Assembly: GCF_029784155.1 (NCBI RefSeq)
Contig: NC_073693.1
Span: 283,622,875-283,686,874 of the forward strand
Source of the DNA: Uranotaenia lowii
Lineage: Eukaryota > Arthropoda > Insecta > Diptera > Culicidae
DNA: 64,000 nt
Direction of reading: 5' to 3'
In this document: positions 24,658 to 36,140 of the stretch, one piece after another
Position numbering within the stretch: the first letter of the stretch is position 1
How the letters are laid out: each line of letters begins with the position of its first letter
Notes under the pieces: model-generated
What the model saw: only the letters and a program-made list of their open reading frames with translations
What the model was told of the DNA's origin: nothing
Database searches by the model: none
Translations under genes and position numbers: made by a program

Positions 24658-25483
24658 CTGACATGCTGTTTTCGTTCCGTAGACTACTGGCCGAACTCTT
24701 GGCATTGTTCATTGCGTGACTGTTGTTGTTGTTGGTGGCACCGGTGGCCGAGATCGAAGAAGAGGCGGGGGCTTTGCTGCTGGCTGATTTGTTGTTAACG
24801 CTGTTGTTATTGTTGTTAACCATCGGGGGGCTACCGGAGGCATCCATCGAGTCCTCGTGGTCGTTTTCCTCGGAACGGCTGATAACATTTTCATCGTCCG
24901 AGCCACCCATTTTGACGTCCATGACCAGCTCCGGGGAATCCTGGGGTCCATCACTTTCATACCCATCGTATTCCCCATCTCCTGTATCGCTTCCGGACAG
25001 CTTTCGCGGTCTAACCCGCTTCCTTCTCTGTTGCGAAAGGGCATTTCCCAAGACCGGATTCGTGAGCAGCATACTCTGACCGGCAGCGGATTTCTGCTTC
25101 GATTGGCCCTGCTGTTGCTCCCCTCCCCTAGTGGACGTCGTCGTCAGCTGGGTGTTCCGACTGGCGGCCGCCGCTAACTGTTGCTGCAACTGTTGATTCT
25201 GTTGCTGCTGTGATTGGTTTTGGTTTGTTCCGGCGGCATTGACGGCCGCTGGCGGGGGTTTGTCGTCGTTCACCTCGGTGAGACCCTTTATCCGGAGGCT
25301 TTCCGCCACCCGCAGGAACGCGGCCAGCCGGTCCTGATCGACGGACACCTCGCCCCGGTACATGAAGTCCAGCAGACATTTCATGTCTTTGTAGGGTACA
25401 TCTTTGAGGATCACGATCGGGTCCTTTTCCTGGTGCCCGACGAAGATCGCCTGGAAGTACGGACTGCAGGCCGATAGGACCAT
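24658..25483 (-). CDS. ttk: tramtrack shared coding exon b (BTB C-terminal half and linker)
   Basis: Second shared coding exon, 826 nt. The acceptor CTATTCCAG lies directly before ATGGTCCTATCG; that internal Met is residue 47, not a start. The donor is CAG/GTATGTG at 24657. Residues 47 to about 116 finish the BTB fold (MVLSACSPYF, VILKDVPYKDMKCLLDFMYR, LRVAESLRIKGLTEVNDD), close to Drosophila Tramtrack. The rest is low-complexity linker: Q/N-rich tract around residues 130-150, a basic patch RRKRVRPRK (residues 199-207) likely acting as nuclear localisation signal, an acidic S/D/E stretch, then N/S/A-rich sequence. The exon leaves one extra base (G), so downstream exons must start in phase 1; both terminal exons do. 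Reading past the donor gives no conserved sequence, so the shorter boundary is preferred. Confidence 0.95.
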
Positions 25484-25754
25484 CTGGAATAGAGGGAATA
25501 AGAAAAAAATGGTGAGAATTCTATCGGGAAATGTCCTCTTTTTACACTAAGTACTTTTTAAAAAAAATTTGGGCTTTCGTATGATCAAAATATTTCTTAG
25601 AATTAACTTCAGTAGAAGCGCCCTTTAAATAAGTCAAGGGTGCCTTCATTTGATAGAGTTTACTCTCCTGAATCTAAAATGTTTCTATTGAACTTACGAT
25701 AGAGAAAAATATAAAAATGGTGTTCGGGTTTTGATATTGTTAGAATCATGTAAG

Positions 25755-26100
25755 GCCTGAAGAGAATTCGATAGCCCGAAGAGGTAAACAGATTTCCGTT
25801 AGCTACGCAGAGAGCAGAGGGGTATTCGATACATAGGCCTGAATAAGGCAAAGAGGTATTCGATAACCTCGAAGAGGGTACAGATGTATTCGTCCCGAGG
25901 AGGCCTAAGAACTATTAGATAGCCCCGAAGATGGCAAAGAGCTGTTCGTTTGCACTTAAGAGCACAAATAGCTACCCTGTGGAAGGCAAAAAAGCTATTC
26001 GATAGTCCTGAAGAGAGCAAAGAGACAGTCGATAGCCCCGGAGAGGGTCAAAAGCGTCAAAAGGTATCGAAGAGGGCAAAGAGCTATTCGATAACCTTAT
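25755..26100. repeat. degenerate minisatellite, unit about 30 bp, left part
   Basis: Repeated variants of GAAGAGGGCAAAGAGC followed by TATTCGATAGCCCC, at least eight times with indels. The same motif resumes after the transposon at about 27245-27345 (GTACCGAAGAGGGTCAAGAG), so the mariner-type element inserted into the array. Confidence 0.75.
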
Positions 26101-26106
26101 AAAGAG

Positions 26107-27200
26107 TGTCCACAATGAAATTGCCACACTATGAAGTTGCTTTAATTTTTCAACCATTGGGTAGAATTTAATGAAAATTTGGGTGGATTTAGTTCATAGT
26201 GCATTGTTTACATCCTGCAAGTTTTAAAGTTCTGTGAACAAAACTCGTGGAAATGGAGTCGAAAGAACAGCTCGTGCGTGATAAAATCTTGCGCATTCAT
26301 CACGAGAACAAGGATCTCTCGCATCGCTAAAACATTGGGAATCGCGAATTCCACGGTGTCGCGAGTGATTAAACGGTTCGAGGAACGATTGATCACCGAT
26401 CGGAAGCCCAAAAATCATAACCACGCAGTTGGGGCCTTCAACCGAAACCCGAACGCCTTCGTTCGGGATGTGGCTAAGAAGATGCACCTAAGCCGAAATT
26501 TTGTCCAGAAGGCCAAAACTAAAGCTGGGCTACAAGGTTCAAGGTACAAAAGGCCCCAGAACAAATTCGCCAAAACCCGTGGAGTTGTACCTCAACATGT
26601 TGACGAAAGTTGAATGCTGCATCATGGACGACGAAACATATGTGAAGGCCGACTTCAAACAGATCCTCGGCAACCTGTTTTTCATGGCCAAGGATAAGTT
26701 CAGCGTTCCGGAGCATGTCCGCACTCAGAAGATGTCCAAATTTGCGAATAAATTCCTGGTTTGGCAAGCCATCTGCACGTGCGGGAAGCGTAGTACATCT
26801 TTCGTGACCCAGGACACGATGAACGGACAGCTGTACATGAAAGAGTGCCTCCAGAAGCGGCTGCTTCTTTTCCTGAAGGCCCACAACGTTCCAACGTTCT
26901 TTTGGTCGGATTTGGCCCCATGCCACTACTCCAAGGACGTGCTAAAGTGTTATGCAGACAATAAGGTCAATTTTGTGCCGAAAATGTTCAACCCTCCCGA
27001 CAGCTCCGCCCCATCGAGAATTACTGGACGATTATGAAGCAGCACCTTCTTAAACGACCTAAGGTAGTGAAGACAGTCGAGGAACTGAAGAAAGTATGGG
27101 TTTACATGCAAAAAACGGTTGATACGCAGGTTGTGCAGAATCTTATGGCCGGGGTTAAGGCCAAGGTGCGAGCATTTGCGTATGGACTGTAAATAAAATA
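26107..27200 (+). pseudogene. mariner/Tc1-superfamily transposase relic, spacing consistent with DD37E
   Basis: Starts ATG at 26253 (MESKEQLVRDKILRIHHENK) and ends at TAA 27190-27192 (KAKVRAFAYGL). Frameshifts near 26.33, 26.5 and 27.01 kb split it. The N-terminal helix-turn-helix reads IAKTLGIANSTVSRVIKRFE. The first catalytic Asp lies in CCIMDDETYVKADF, the second in FFWSDLAPCHYSKDV, and the Glu in RPIENYWTIMKQHL. Counting across the small indel before the Glu gives a spacing consistent with the DD37E group known from mosquitoes, but the count depends on how many bases were lost. The left end AGTGTCCAC may be the TIR; no matching right TIR was found. Dead copy in the ttk intron, antisense to ttk. 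Confidence 0.82.
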
Positions 27201-29753
27201 CGAGTAAAATGGTAAAATGAAGTTTAATAGTTAAGGAGTAAAAAAATGATGAATAGCCTTGTAGATCTGTTCAATGGTACCGAAGAGGGTCAAGAGGTAC
27301 TTTTAAGGGTAAAGGAGCTAATCTCTAATCACAGAAAGGATAAAGAACTACTACTGCTACCTTCTACTGCTGCGTCATCCTTCTGAAATCTGTTTAAAAA
27401 GGTCAGTGGTTTAGGGAGAGACTGTTTGCCGTCCCTGGAAACAACCTGGTAAATCTTTTGGTGAGGTCTACAAGCCCGCTTCCGGGCCTTGTAAGGGGTC
27501 TAGCCAAATCTGTGTGAGGCCCTCAAAATAGCCTGAAAACCATGAAAAGTGACCGTATATTCCGAAGGCAAACTCTTTCCCATGAGTTGAGAACATAAAT
27601 AGTTTGGATGGGACGACTAAAGCTTGTAGCGTTATAATTAAGTATTTGTGCTCGTTTAATTCTGAGCGTGTAGTGATTTGGTTAATTCGAGCCAAAATGA
27701 AGTGTTAAGAATTAAGAGTGTGGAATGTCAAACACGCACACAAACAGAAAAGTAAACAAAAACAAAACAACATCGTTGTCGGAAAAGGCCCTAAATTGTA
27801 CGACAAAGTTCGTTTTAGCTCCCTTTTCGTATCATCCGTTCATCCAAAAGCTGTTGCCCGTAAAGGACCGGACCACTCCACTTCAGCTGATTGCAGGTGA
27901 GCGAATAAAAGTCGGTTGGTTAGCACGAATCGGACGTTAATTCTCCCCAACTCCCAGGCAACGGTATTGTTGAAGGCGACAATATCCTGCCACGACGGGT
28001 CATGGCCAAACCAAACGAAGCAGAAGGTAGAACCAGTTTTCCAATACCGACGGCCCCCACTGAGTGAGTGAAGAATTAGTGCTGCAGAAATTCTTGAGAA
28101 ACAACGAACCAACGTTTGATTTTCTATAGGGCCGTTGTTTGGGATCTGGAATCGTTTTTTTTTGCGAGCCGATCGGCCGTCGCATGGCCAAGCCAGAAGC
28201 AGACGTTGAAGCTGCTCCGGGTCATTGTCGTGCACCCGTGGAGCAGTGCAGCCAGAAAGGGCTGCCAGATTATGTGATACCTCAGGAAACCGAGTTGTGA
28301 TACGAATGTTTGTGCGTTTTGGATGTTGTCTTTGTAAATAAAGGTAGGAAACGGGCCCGTGAGTAATAATGTTGAGCCTAGCTTAGGTTTTTAATATGTC
28401 GTACAAGTAAAATGTGACTGTATCTACGAAGTTTTGGATTTTGAGTGTTTGTGTTTTGGGTAAAAGTTAGTCGTGCAGCACACACTAAATTCAGTGGTGC
28501 TCACCTTGTTTAAAACTAAAAAGTAGAGACGCCACTCAAGTGCACCGATGGCGGTAGAAGTGGAAGCGAAAGTGCTTTTATGGAGCTGAGAAGGCAAGTG
28601 GCTGACGAAGTTTCGGGAATGGTCCCGATGTTATAAAGGCTTGAAAATGCAGAGTAGAAGTTTTAACGACTCGAAGGGAACGCCCAGCTGCTGAACCAGG
28701 AACTGATTCACTCGTGATTCACTTTATAGCTTATACACATTTTGTAGCTGACCTTAATCTTCATGTTAAGCTTAATTCAACTTATGCATTAAGTGCTTGA
28801 CGAAGTGCTACCATAATTCGTTTTCCAGGTCAAAAGAAATTTACTAAAGATTTGACCAGTTGAAATTTTTTTAGAATTTCTAATTCTCTGTAAATTTTAA
28901 CTTCACATGACCATTTCCAAAGCTAGTTCGAACCAGTTAAAACATTGTGTTTTTTCTCTGGAACACATCTTATCACAAATTGTCACCGGGTGTACAATTC
29001 GAAGATCCTATCGGTTTTAAAAATTGGACCTGGGCGCCCTCGGGACGACGACGACGAATCCCTGCTGCTGATAGCACGTTTTCTGATACAGCAAATCGAT
29101 GGTTGGTCCGGCTCAAACTTAAGGGAGGTATGAAAAGCCAAACAGAAAAAGAAACCCGTCACCGTAACAGGAGAAAATCAATTCTCCTGATAAGGAGCGC
29201 CGTCGATGGCTAACAAAATGAGTAAGGAAGAAAAAAAAGGCCGTTTCGCACCGCGACGTAGCAGATAAGCAACCGCATTGGTGATGGTTGGCTAACTGTT
29301 GCGGTTGTTTTGTGAAAGTTAAATCGATTTTGGGTGTGTCGTTGTCGTCGGTTCGGTTCGATTTGTCCAGGGATGACTCTGGAAAAAGGACTTTGTTGAC
29401 CGACCATCCATCGAAACAGGTCGTTGAGCTGTATGTGTACTTAGGAACAATATGATAACGACAAATGCACATATAACTGCCTGCCTGCGGTTAGCGTTTT
29501 GCTTGCAACTCTCGGCTCGATGAGATAAGAGCACAGCCTAGCGCGGTACAAACTTAGATAAGATGGAATTATGTCCACAGGACGACACAAAAACTGGCGC
29601 GTAATGGGACACAAATAGCGTATGTCTGGAGGTTGATTCTGTTGAAATTATTCCAAATTTTTCCTTACTTAATAGACTGTTTTCAGTAACTACTTCGATA
29701 AAAAAAATTAATCTCAAAGAAGTTGATTAAAATTTAAAATCCCAAAACGAACC
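27201..29753. other. intron between ttk exons a and b, no gene recognised
   Basis: Holds the right part of the minisatellite (to about 27.35 kb) and then mostly non-repetitive sequence, with GC-richer patches near 27.85-28.26 and 29.0-29.55 kb. The 131-codon minus-strand frame at 27840-28235 has no recognisable motif, so it is not called. Confidence 0.4.
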
Positions 29754-29878
29754 AGAGCCAAAAATACCCCTGAAGTTATACTTGCTAAGAACTATTAGTT
29801 TCTGCCTGACTCTCACGTTGAGGTCTTCGGAAATAACGCTCCGTTTCACTGCCTACCTTAAGGGGTATTTTTGGCTCT
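29754..29878. mobile_element. 125-bp MITE with perfect 18-bp TIRs
   Basis: AGAGCCAAAAATACCCCT at 29754-29771 and its exact inverse at 29861-29878. It sits about 80 bp from the donor of ttk exon a. The target duplication is not clear. Confidence 0.75.
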
Positions 29879-29956
29879 AGATTTCTAGTTTCGCGGGAAA
29901 TTTTAATTCCGAATGTGTATTTTAATAATTGAATTTTAAACAATAAAAAAACTTAC

Positions 29957-30094
29957 CTTGTGTGCTTTCAGGTACTGCCCCTCGACGGCCAGCGTCACGT
30001 CAGTGAAGGTTTCCGCGTGCAGCAGCTGGTCGAACACCGACAGCATGTTGGTTTGGTGGTTGTTCCACCGGAGGCAAAATCTTTGGGATGACAT
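29957..30094 (-). CDS. ttk: tramtrack shared coding exon a (BTB N-terminal half)
   Basis: First coding exon of a BTB/POZ zinc-finger repressor. The minus strand reads ATG at 30094, then 46 codons beginning MSSQRFCLRWNNHQTN and ending in VEGQYLKAHK, followed by a consensus donor (CAAG/GTAAGT, GT at 29956-29955). The FCLRWNNHQ start and TDVTLA core are signatures of the TTK-type BTB domain of insect nuclear factors (Tramtrack, Lola, Broad, Fruitless). The match to Tramtrack is the closest I recall, especially LLHAETFTDVTLAVEGQ. The exon is exactly 138 nt, so it joins exon b in phase 0 (K then MVLSACSPYF). The domain mediates dimerisation and co-repressor contact in the nucleus. A small TIR element (29754-29878) sits about 80 bp past the donor. 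The Met is the expected start; in-frame 5'UTR sequence upstream is not BTB-like. Confidence 0.95.
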
Positions 30095-30260
30095 GGTTGC
30101 TGTGTTCTGGTTGGTTTATGCTAAAGGCTAACTGTCAACTGTTTGTTTTCCGGAACCGGATCCGGGTACGTGTTTGTTTCGCTTTCGTTCCTGGTGGCTA
30201 CCACAGCCGTTGATGAAGTGTGTTTGTTGTCACGCGATTCAGAACGTTTGGGTTCTGCTC
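30095..30260 (-). other. ttk: ttk 5'UTR segment joined to exon a
   Basis: Upstream of the start Met the minus strand runs through about 166 nt of untranslated sequence to an acceptor (ATTTCACAG, AG at 30262-30261). Exon a is therefore probably the second or later exon, with a noncoding first exon further upstream. The pyrimidine tract is only moderate, so transcription could also begin inside this stretch. Drosophila ttk has noncoding 5' exons, which fits. Confidence 0.55.
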
Positions 30261-31780
30261 CTGTGAAATAGATAGAGAAAAAAAACCAAGAATTAGAATT
30301 GTTGCGCAATTTCGAAGCCATCTGACGACGACGGCAACTGAATACAACGACGCTGAAAGTCCCTTTCATGGAAAAACCAGTCTTGGGACGACCAACCAAG
30401 CAGGGATTGGAAGCGTCTCGCGAGAATTCTACATACACCCACTTGTTATCTAGAATGTTAAGCGCGAGCGACTGCCTAATTTGTAGCGTTCTGCAGAACG
30501 CGTCGTCGCTGCCTCGTCGTAGGATTCTTCCATGTTTTATGCTAATGATATGTAAAAAAAAATGTGACTCAAGCTATTGGGAGGAATTTTTTCGTAAGAC
30601 GCAACTAACTGCTGCAAGGTGCGGCTTCAATAATTGGTGCGCGCCAGCCCTAAGATGGGGAATCCTTGAAGGTTTGAATTGCAAATTCAAATAGAAGTTA
30701 CCCCCACCGTCGGATTTACACCTCAATTTGGTAAACCACTGCCGAGAAACTGGGAGCTGCTAACTAAACAAACAATTGTTGTTCGCTTATATAAGTAAAA
30801 TCACCCCCGAAGGAATCGAGCTTTTAAACTGAGCCGCTGGAAGATTTTCGTCGATCATCATCATAGGAGGACGACGACGACGATCACAACCGAGAGGATG
30901 ACACAGCACTCGAAAAATAAGCTAACTATAAGCAAAAGGTGATAAATAGTGTCCATGACGGCAACGCGAAAGAAAAGATGACCAAATACCAGGCATCATC
31001 TTCACCGAGACGTCCACGTAACTAATCAAACAAATCAACAAGAGCGACAGGACCGTAAAGCATCGGTTTGTGAGCCTGTAGCACCAGGAGATGAGATCTA
31101 TCGAGAGTCCGATTGTTGAAAAAATCGAAGACGATTACTTCATATTTGGTATGTCAACCTCATCGGAAGGAGGTGAGCAACAACAACAAAAACCGCTAAC
31201 AAACTCATCGGATCATCGAACGAATTCTGTCAGTTTTGTTTGCTCAACTGATTTGTTTGATACCTGCCCGGTTACGCGAAATTGGTATAATTCAAACTGA
31301 CAGCATCCTATTAGGGAGGGTTGTTGTTGTATCACAACTTTCGCACCTGACCCAACCTGGAACAAGTTGAAGCTAACAAAAAACCGGATATCAATCTCAA
31401 CGGTACCGACGATATGGCTTGGACCATTCTGCTTTCGTGACCTTGGCCACTGAGTCGTAATCTGTCAGGAGGCGGTGCGGCGTCAACGGTTGGAATGAAT
31501 GAATATTTATCTCGTTCACACGAGGTTCCACATCTTTGCTTACGCGAGAAGACCTGCTGCTCCGAACCCCAGCAGCTTGATTGAAAAAGCATGAAGAAAA
31601 CATAATATGCAAAATAATTTGCCTCTATGCGCGCGATGGATGGCGACCCTTCACGTCGTCGATCTCCTCTGGTCTTCGTTATAGTCGGCGTTGTCCGGAG
31701 GTATCAATTAGGCATGTTTTTATTTACTTTTTTTCGTTAACTGCATACTTCACTCGGTAGTTTCTTCAGCACTAATCTAC
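30261..31780. other. 5' intron of ttk, non-repetitive part
   Basis: Moderate GC with GAC/GAT repeats near 30870-30885. No transposon signature and no supported gene. It may hold regulatory sequence next to exon a. Confidence 0.4.
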
Positions 31781-32229
31781 ACCTTCAAGTAAGGTTTTTC
31801 TCGCCTTTGAGTTTTTTCTTAGCGTATAGATAAGCCTTTTTTGACACAGTAAGAGACTTCATTTTTATGTTTCTAATGTGGGACAAACGAATCATCTGCT
31901 TTTCCTTATGATAAGTAAGCCTCAAACGAGGTAACATTGATAAATTGCTTCTCGATTGTCCTGGAATGTGACCTTTTATAATCTTACATAACTTTATCGA
32001 GGAAAAAAAATCTATGTATATCACGTTTAGTAAATACGCGCAATTATCTTTTTGTTTTCGTCAAACTATTTTGCTGATTATTCGGCAAAACATACGAGAA
32101 ATCTGTGATTGAAAATAATGAAGAAATTCGGCTTTCGGTCTCAAAAATAGGAAAAAGTCAGAGTATTTTAAAATGAAATTATTTTTAAACTAACAACACG
32201 AGCTGGAATTTGAGTAATCAAAATAAAAA
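31781..32229. other. A+T-rich upstream intronic sequence
   Basis: No gene or element with ends recognised. Confidence 0.4.
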
Positions 32230-34200
32230 GTCTGCTTAAAAAATTCAAACATTGAAAAAATAAAACAAGAGAAAAGAAAAAAAAAATCAAATAAACTTAC
32301 ACTACCCGATCAGGAGAGCATATCAAAATAATAACTCAAACGTATCTCATCAAGATATTTGCATCTGATTCAGTTATAGTTAAGTACTCCAAATTTTCGA
32401 TTTTAAGTTTCTCCAATCTGAATTATATCTTATTCTGATTGACAAACTTGAATGGAGTTGAGCTCATATTCATTGATCTAGATTTTTCTCGGATTGTCCT
32501 AAAATAAAATGATTATATCTTAATTTGATATACGTTTAACTTTTTCTGAAACACGGACATCGAAGTCAACGGCTCAAACCTTACATTAACAAGTTTCGCT
32601 CAACAGATTCATAAAATTGAATCAAATTTTTGGGAAACCAAAAATGGGGCATGGTTTTATCAAATAATGTGGTTTATTGACCTTCCACTAGAAAATTTTC
32701 TCGAAGCACTGATATCTTGATAAGTTATAATTTTGATATAATTTGTTCTGTCCAATATCAAACTATGCTATCTGAACGAGATATAATCTTGATAGGAGCA
32801 TATTAAAAACTGATATAATTTAGCTATGATCGTATAGATTTTTTGATATAATTTGAGATATTTTAACATCCTACGAGTACTAAATTATGACTCATCCAGA
32901 TAGGAAAAAATTGAATATCAAAATATCTCATCTTGATATAATTTAGTTTTTCTCTTCTGATCGGGTATCCTAATGAAAATATTCAGGAAAAAATATAAGA
33001 ACTTTAAAACTAAAAAAAAATATAAAAAATAAATAAAAGATAAATGAATGAAAAAGGAAAAAAATACATTTATGAAATAAATTTAAAATAAATAATTAAA
33101 AGATCTAAATTCACTTTTTTATCAATGACTCAGAAAAACAAATAATAGATATTCGAGAAAATCTCGATAAAAATACAAATAAAAAAATGAATGAAAACTA
33201 AAATATTAAATGGAAAAATAAGAAATTATAATGAAAAACAGTTCAAAATCAAATGATTATTTTTATTTTTTAAGCTGATAGATTTAAAAAAACACAAACA
33301 ATAGGTTGAAGAAAATTAAAACAATAAAAAAATGGAAATGTTTGTTTATTTTTAAAACCTTTTTTTTATTTTTCTTAAATTTTTTCCCCTCAAAAAATTA
33401 TAAAAAGAATAAAAAAATATTAAAAACATATAAAATACAAAAACATGGTAAAAAATCAAATATTAAAAATATTTCAAGAAATCCAATTAGTAACACAATA
33501 GAAAAAGAATTATGAAAAAATTAAGAATTATGGCTAAAAAAATTAAAATATTCAAAAATAAGACAAAAGAAAATATGATAAAATATTGAAATCGACTTAC
33601 ACTATCCAATGAAAATATTCAGAAAAAAAATATAACAATTTAAAACTAGAAGAAAAAAAAACAATGATAAAATTATTAAAATTACAAAAAATCAAAAAAA
33701 AAAAATACAAAATAAAAAACAGAAAAAAATTCATTCATAAAAAAAAAATCAATAACAACAAGGTCGAAATTGATTTTTTTTAGATGAATTACTCAGAAAA
33801 CCAAATGATAGATATTAGAATCTTAATAAAATACAAATAACAAACAAAATGATAGAAAAATACCAAATATAATATAAGAAATAAATGTGAAAAAATTTCA
33901 AAATGAAATGATTATTTTAATGTTTCAAGCTGTTAGATTAACAAAAAATCGCAGAGAAAAAATAAAAAAATAAGTTGAATAAAATTAAAAGATTTTTTTT
34001 TAAATTGTACATATTCAAAACGTTATTTTATATTTTTCTTCAAATCTTTGCCCTAAAATCATTGAAAAGATGAAAAAATATAAAATATTTAAAAAACATG
34101 AAAAAATTAAAAATTAAAAAAAATCTAAAAAATATTTAAAAAAAATCCAAATGGTACAACAAAATAAAGAATTATAAAAAAAAATAGAAAATTCGTGTAA
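32230..34200. repeat. tandem duplication of a 637-bp A+T-rich unit
   Basis: Landmarks CTTACAC-TA, AATGAAAATATTCAG, CAAATGATTATTTT-type and TATTTTTCTT recur with a period of about 637 bp once the MITE in unit 1 is discounted (unit 1 about 32.23-33.59 kb, unit 2 about 33.59-34.2 kb). Unit 2 carries the uninterrupted TA target of that MITE. Confidence 0.75.
32305..32965. mobile_element. TA-target MITE (CCCGATCAG ends)
   Basis: A 661-bp element with ends CCCGATCAGGAGAG and CTCTTCTGATCGGG, flanked by TA (32303-32304 and 32966-32967). The paralogous unit at 33596-33612 reads CTTACACTATCCAATG with a single TA, which is the empty site. The interior has about ten TTGATATAAT/ATATCAA motifs and no coding sequence. 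Confidence 0.9.
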
Positions 34201-35070
34201 AAATAACAAGAGATACGATTTTTTTTCTTGTTTTTTTCAATTTTGGCATTCATAATGACATACATATTAATCGAAAATCAGAAGAAACTTTAAAACACTA
34301 AAACAAATTTGAGAAAAAAAATTAATAAAAATCTTTTAAAAATAAAACAGTAAAAAAATTATTGAATAAAATTTTTGAAAATTTCTTAGAATGGTATCAG
34401 GTATGTAGCAAGGTTGCCGAAATTACAGAAAAATCTCTAATTTCACAGAGTTTTGAGCAAATTTTCATCACAGAACACAGAATTTTGAAAATATTCACAG
34501 ATTTGTTTTAATTGTGTACGTACACGTAGAAAAAAAGACGACTGCATCCAACTAGAAATATAATAGATTCAACTATACATTACTGGTTGACCCTCACATT
34601 TTACTAAATCATGATAGATTCAACTGTAATGATATAATTGATTCAACGGTTAATATGATAGATTCAACTACAAATGTATGATTGATTTTAGGCATTAAAC
34701 TATAAATATAGTAAATCCAACTAGGCAGCTCGTGTTTTCCAATGGCAAAACAGGAGATAATTAGCAAAGGAGGTATATTTGGATAGCACATTTGCTTGTT
34801 TAGATGAAATTTTTTCCTCTTTCAGGTTGATGTGCTGACCGATTAATATATTATTCGATGTAAACATAACTTTTTTTGTGCTTTCAAATAAACAAAATAT
34901 TTATTAAACCAAAATAAAAATAAAAATAAATGCAAGAAAACTACATAAAAAAAAACAATCATAAAATATTGTTGAACGCTTAAAATCAATCATAGAAATA
35001 TATTTGATTTAATCATATTGATAATTAAATCAACCATAGCTGTATTGTTGAATCTACAATATATTTAGTT

Positions 35071-35478
35071 TTTTTTTTGAAGCACACAATTTGTGGCGTT
35101 TAAATAGCTCGGGGAGCTGACGCTGGAAATGAAAATTAGAGATAGTTTTTGGTGAAGGAAATTTTAAAGTTTAGAGAAGGCAGCGTAGAATAGTGAGCGA
35201 TCATGAGACGATGGTTAGACCATCATGCACTTCATTATATCCATTCCGGCTGGATATGGACAGAATGCAGTTCAAGATAATAAACCAACCCCTCCTGATA
35301 CCAGTTGGAGGAAGGACAAGGGTGGGTTCGAGACTGGCCTCTACTTACTCCCCAAGCATCTCGTCGGCAACTTATGGGATTTGAACCCAAAAGTTTTTCT
35401 TGGCGATACCGGGAATCGAACCCAGTACGCCTGGGTTACCAGACTCGCGCCAGCCTATCCACTAGACCACATCAGCGC
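35071..35478 (-). mobile_element. tRNA-derived SINE with poly(A) tail and about 25-bp TSD
   Basis: Minus-strand insert with an A box TGGTCTAGTGGATAGG (plus 35454-35469) and B box GGGTTCGATTCCC (plus 35411-35423) close to its 5' end, and a poly(A) tail at its 3' end (plus-strand T run from 35069). It is flanked by perfect 25-bp direct repeats (35046-35070 and 35479-35503). A second B-box-like motif GGGTTCAAATCCC lies at 35376-35388. Transcription would be by RNA polymerase III. Confidence 0.82.
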
Positions 35479-35529
35479 TGTTGAATCTACAATATATTTA
35501 GTTGAATGCTAAACATCAATCAGTATATA

Positions 35530-36084
35530 CAGACCCCGTTCGTTTTTGGCAACATTCGATTTTGGCAACATTCGAACGGTTTTTAGAAGCGACATTACCT
35601 TTTAGTTTTTTCTATAGCAGGACCAATATAATTTATACAAACACCAAAAATACGTTTTTCAGAAATGGTGATAAAATACAACAACAAAACCAAAAGTTTT
35701 TTTAAAAAATTATAAAGCACTCAAAAATTACAAAAATATGAAAAATTTAAAAAAATCAAAAACAAATTCAAACAAAAGCCTAAAAATTACAAAATCAACT
35801 TAAAAATGATGAAGAATGACAAAAACAGCAAAAATGCTAAAAAAAACAAAGATTATAAACAAAACAAAAATAGTGCAAAATGCATAAAAAACATGAGAAA
35901 AAAAACCTATAAAAATTCTAAAAAGGGTCGGAAATAGACTTAAAATAACGTTAATGATAAAAAAATAGTTATTTTGTAAAAATAATAGAAAAAAAAATCA
36001 GATAAAAAACCGTTCGATTTTGGCAACATTCGATTTTGGCAACACAAAATGTTCGGGCATGTTGCCAAAAACGAACGGGGTCTG
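35530..36084. mobile_element. TTGGCAAC TIR element, complete copy 1
   Basis: Ends CAGACCCCGTTCGTTTTTGG and its inverse, flanked by TATATA on both sides (TA-type duplication). Each terminal zone repeats TTCGATTTTGGCAACA. The right one also contains the inverse TGTTGCCAAAAACGAAC, so each end can fold by itself. A+T-rich interior, no transposase. Other copies: 5738-6227 and 55815-56340. Confidence 0.88.
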
Positions 36085-36140
36085 TATATAGTTGAATTTA
36101 TTATATTTATAGTTGAATCAATCCTAGAAATGTATTTGAA

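Noticed and set aside
24253..24705. Minus-strand frames running past the exon b donor
   Set aside because: They continue into intron sequence after the CAG/GTATGTG donor and lose conservation at that point.
27840..28235. 131-codon minus-strand frame in the exon a/b intron
   Set aside because: No recognisable motif, unusual composition, and no splice context. Chance is likely in a GC-richer patch.
33306..33515. Lysine-rich plus-strand frame
   Set aside because: A-rich low-complexity DNA in a tandem repeat. The composition explains the open frame.
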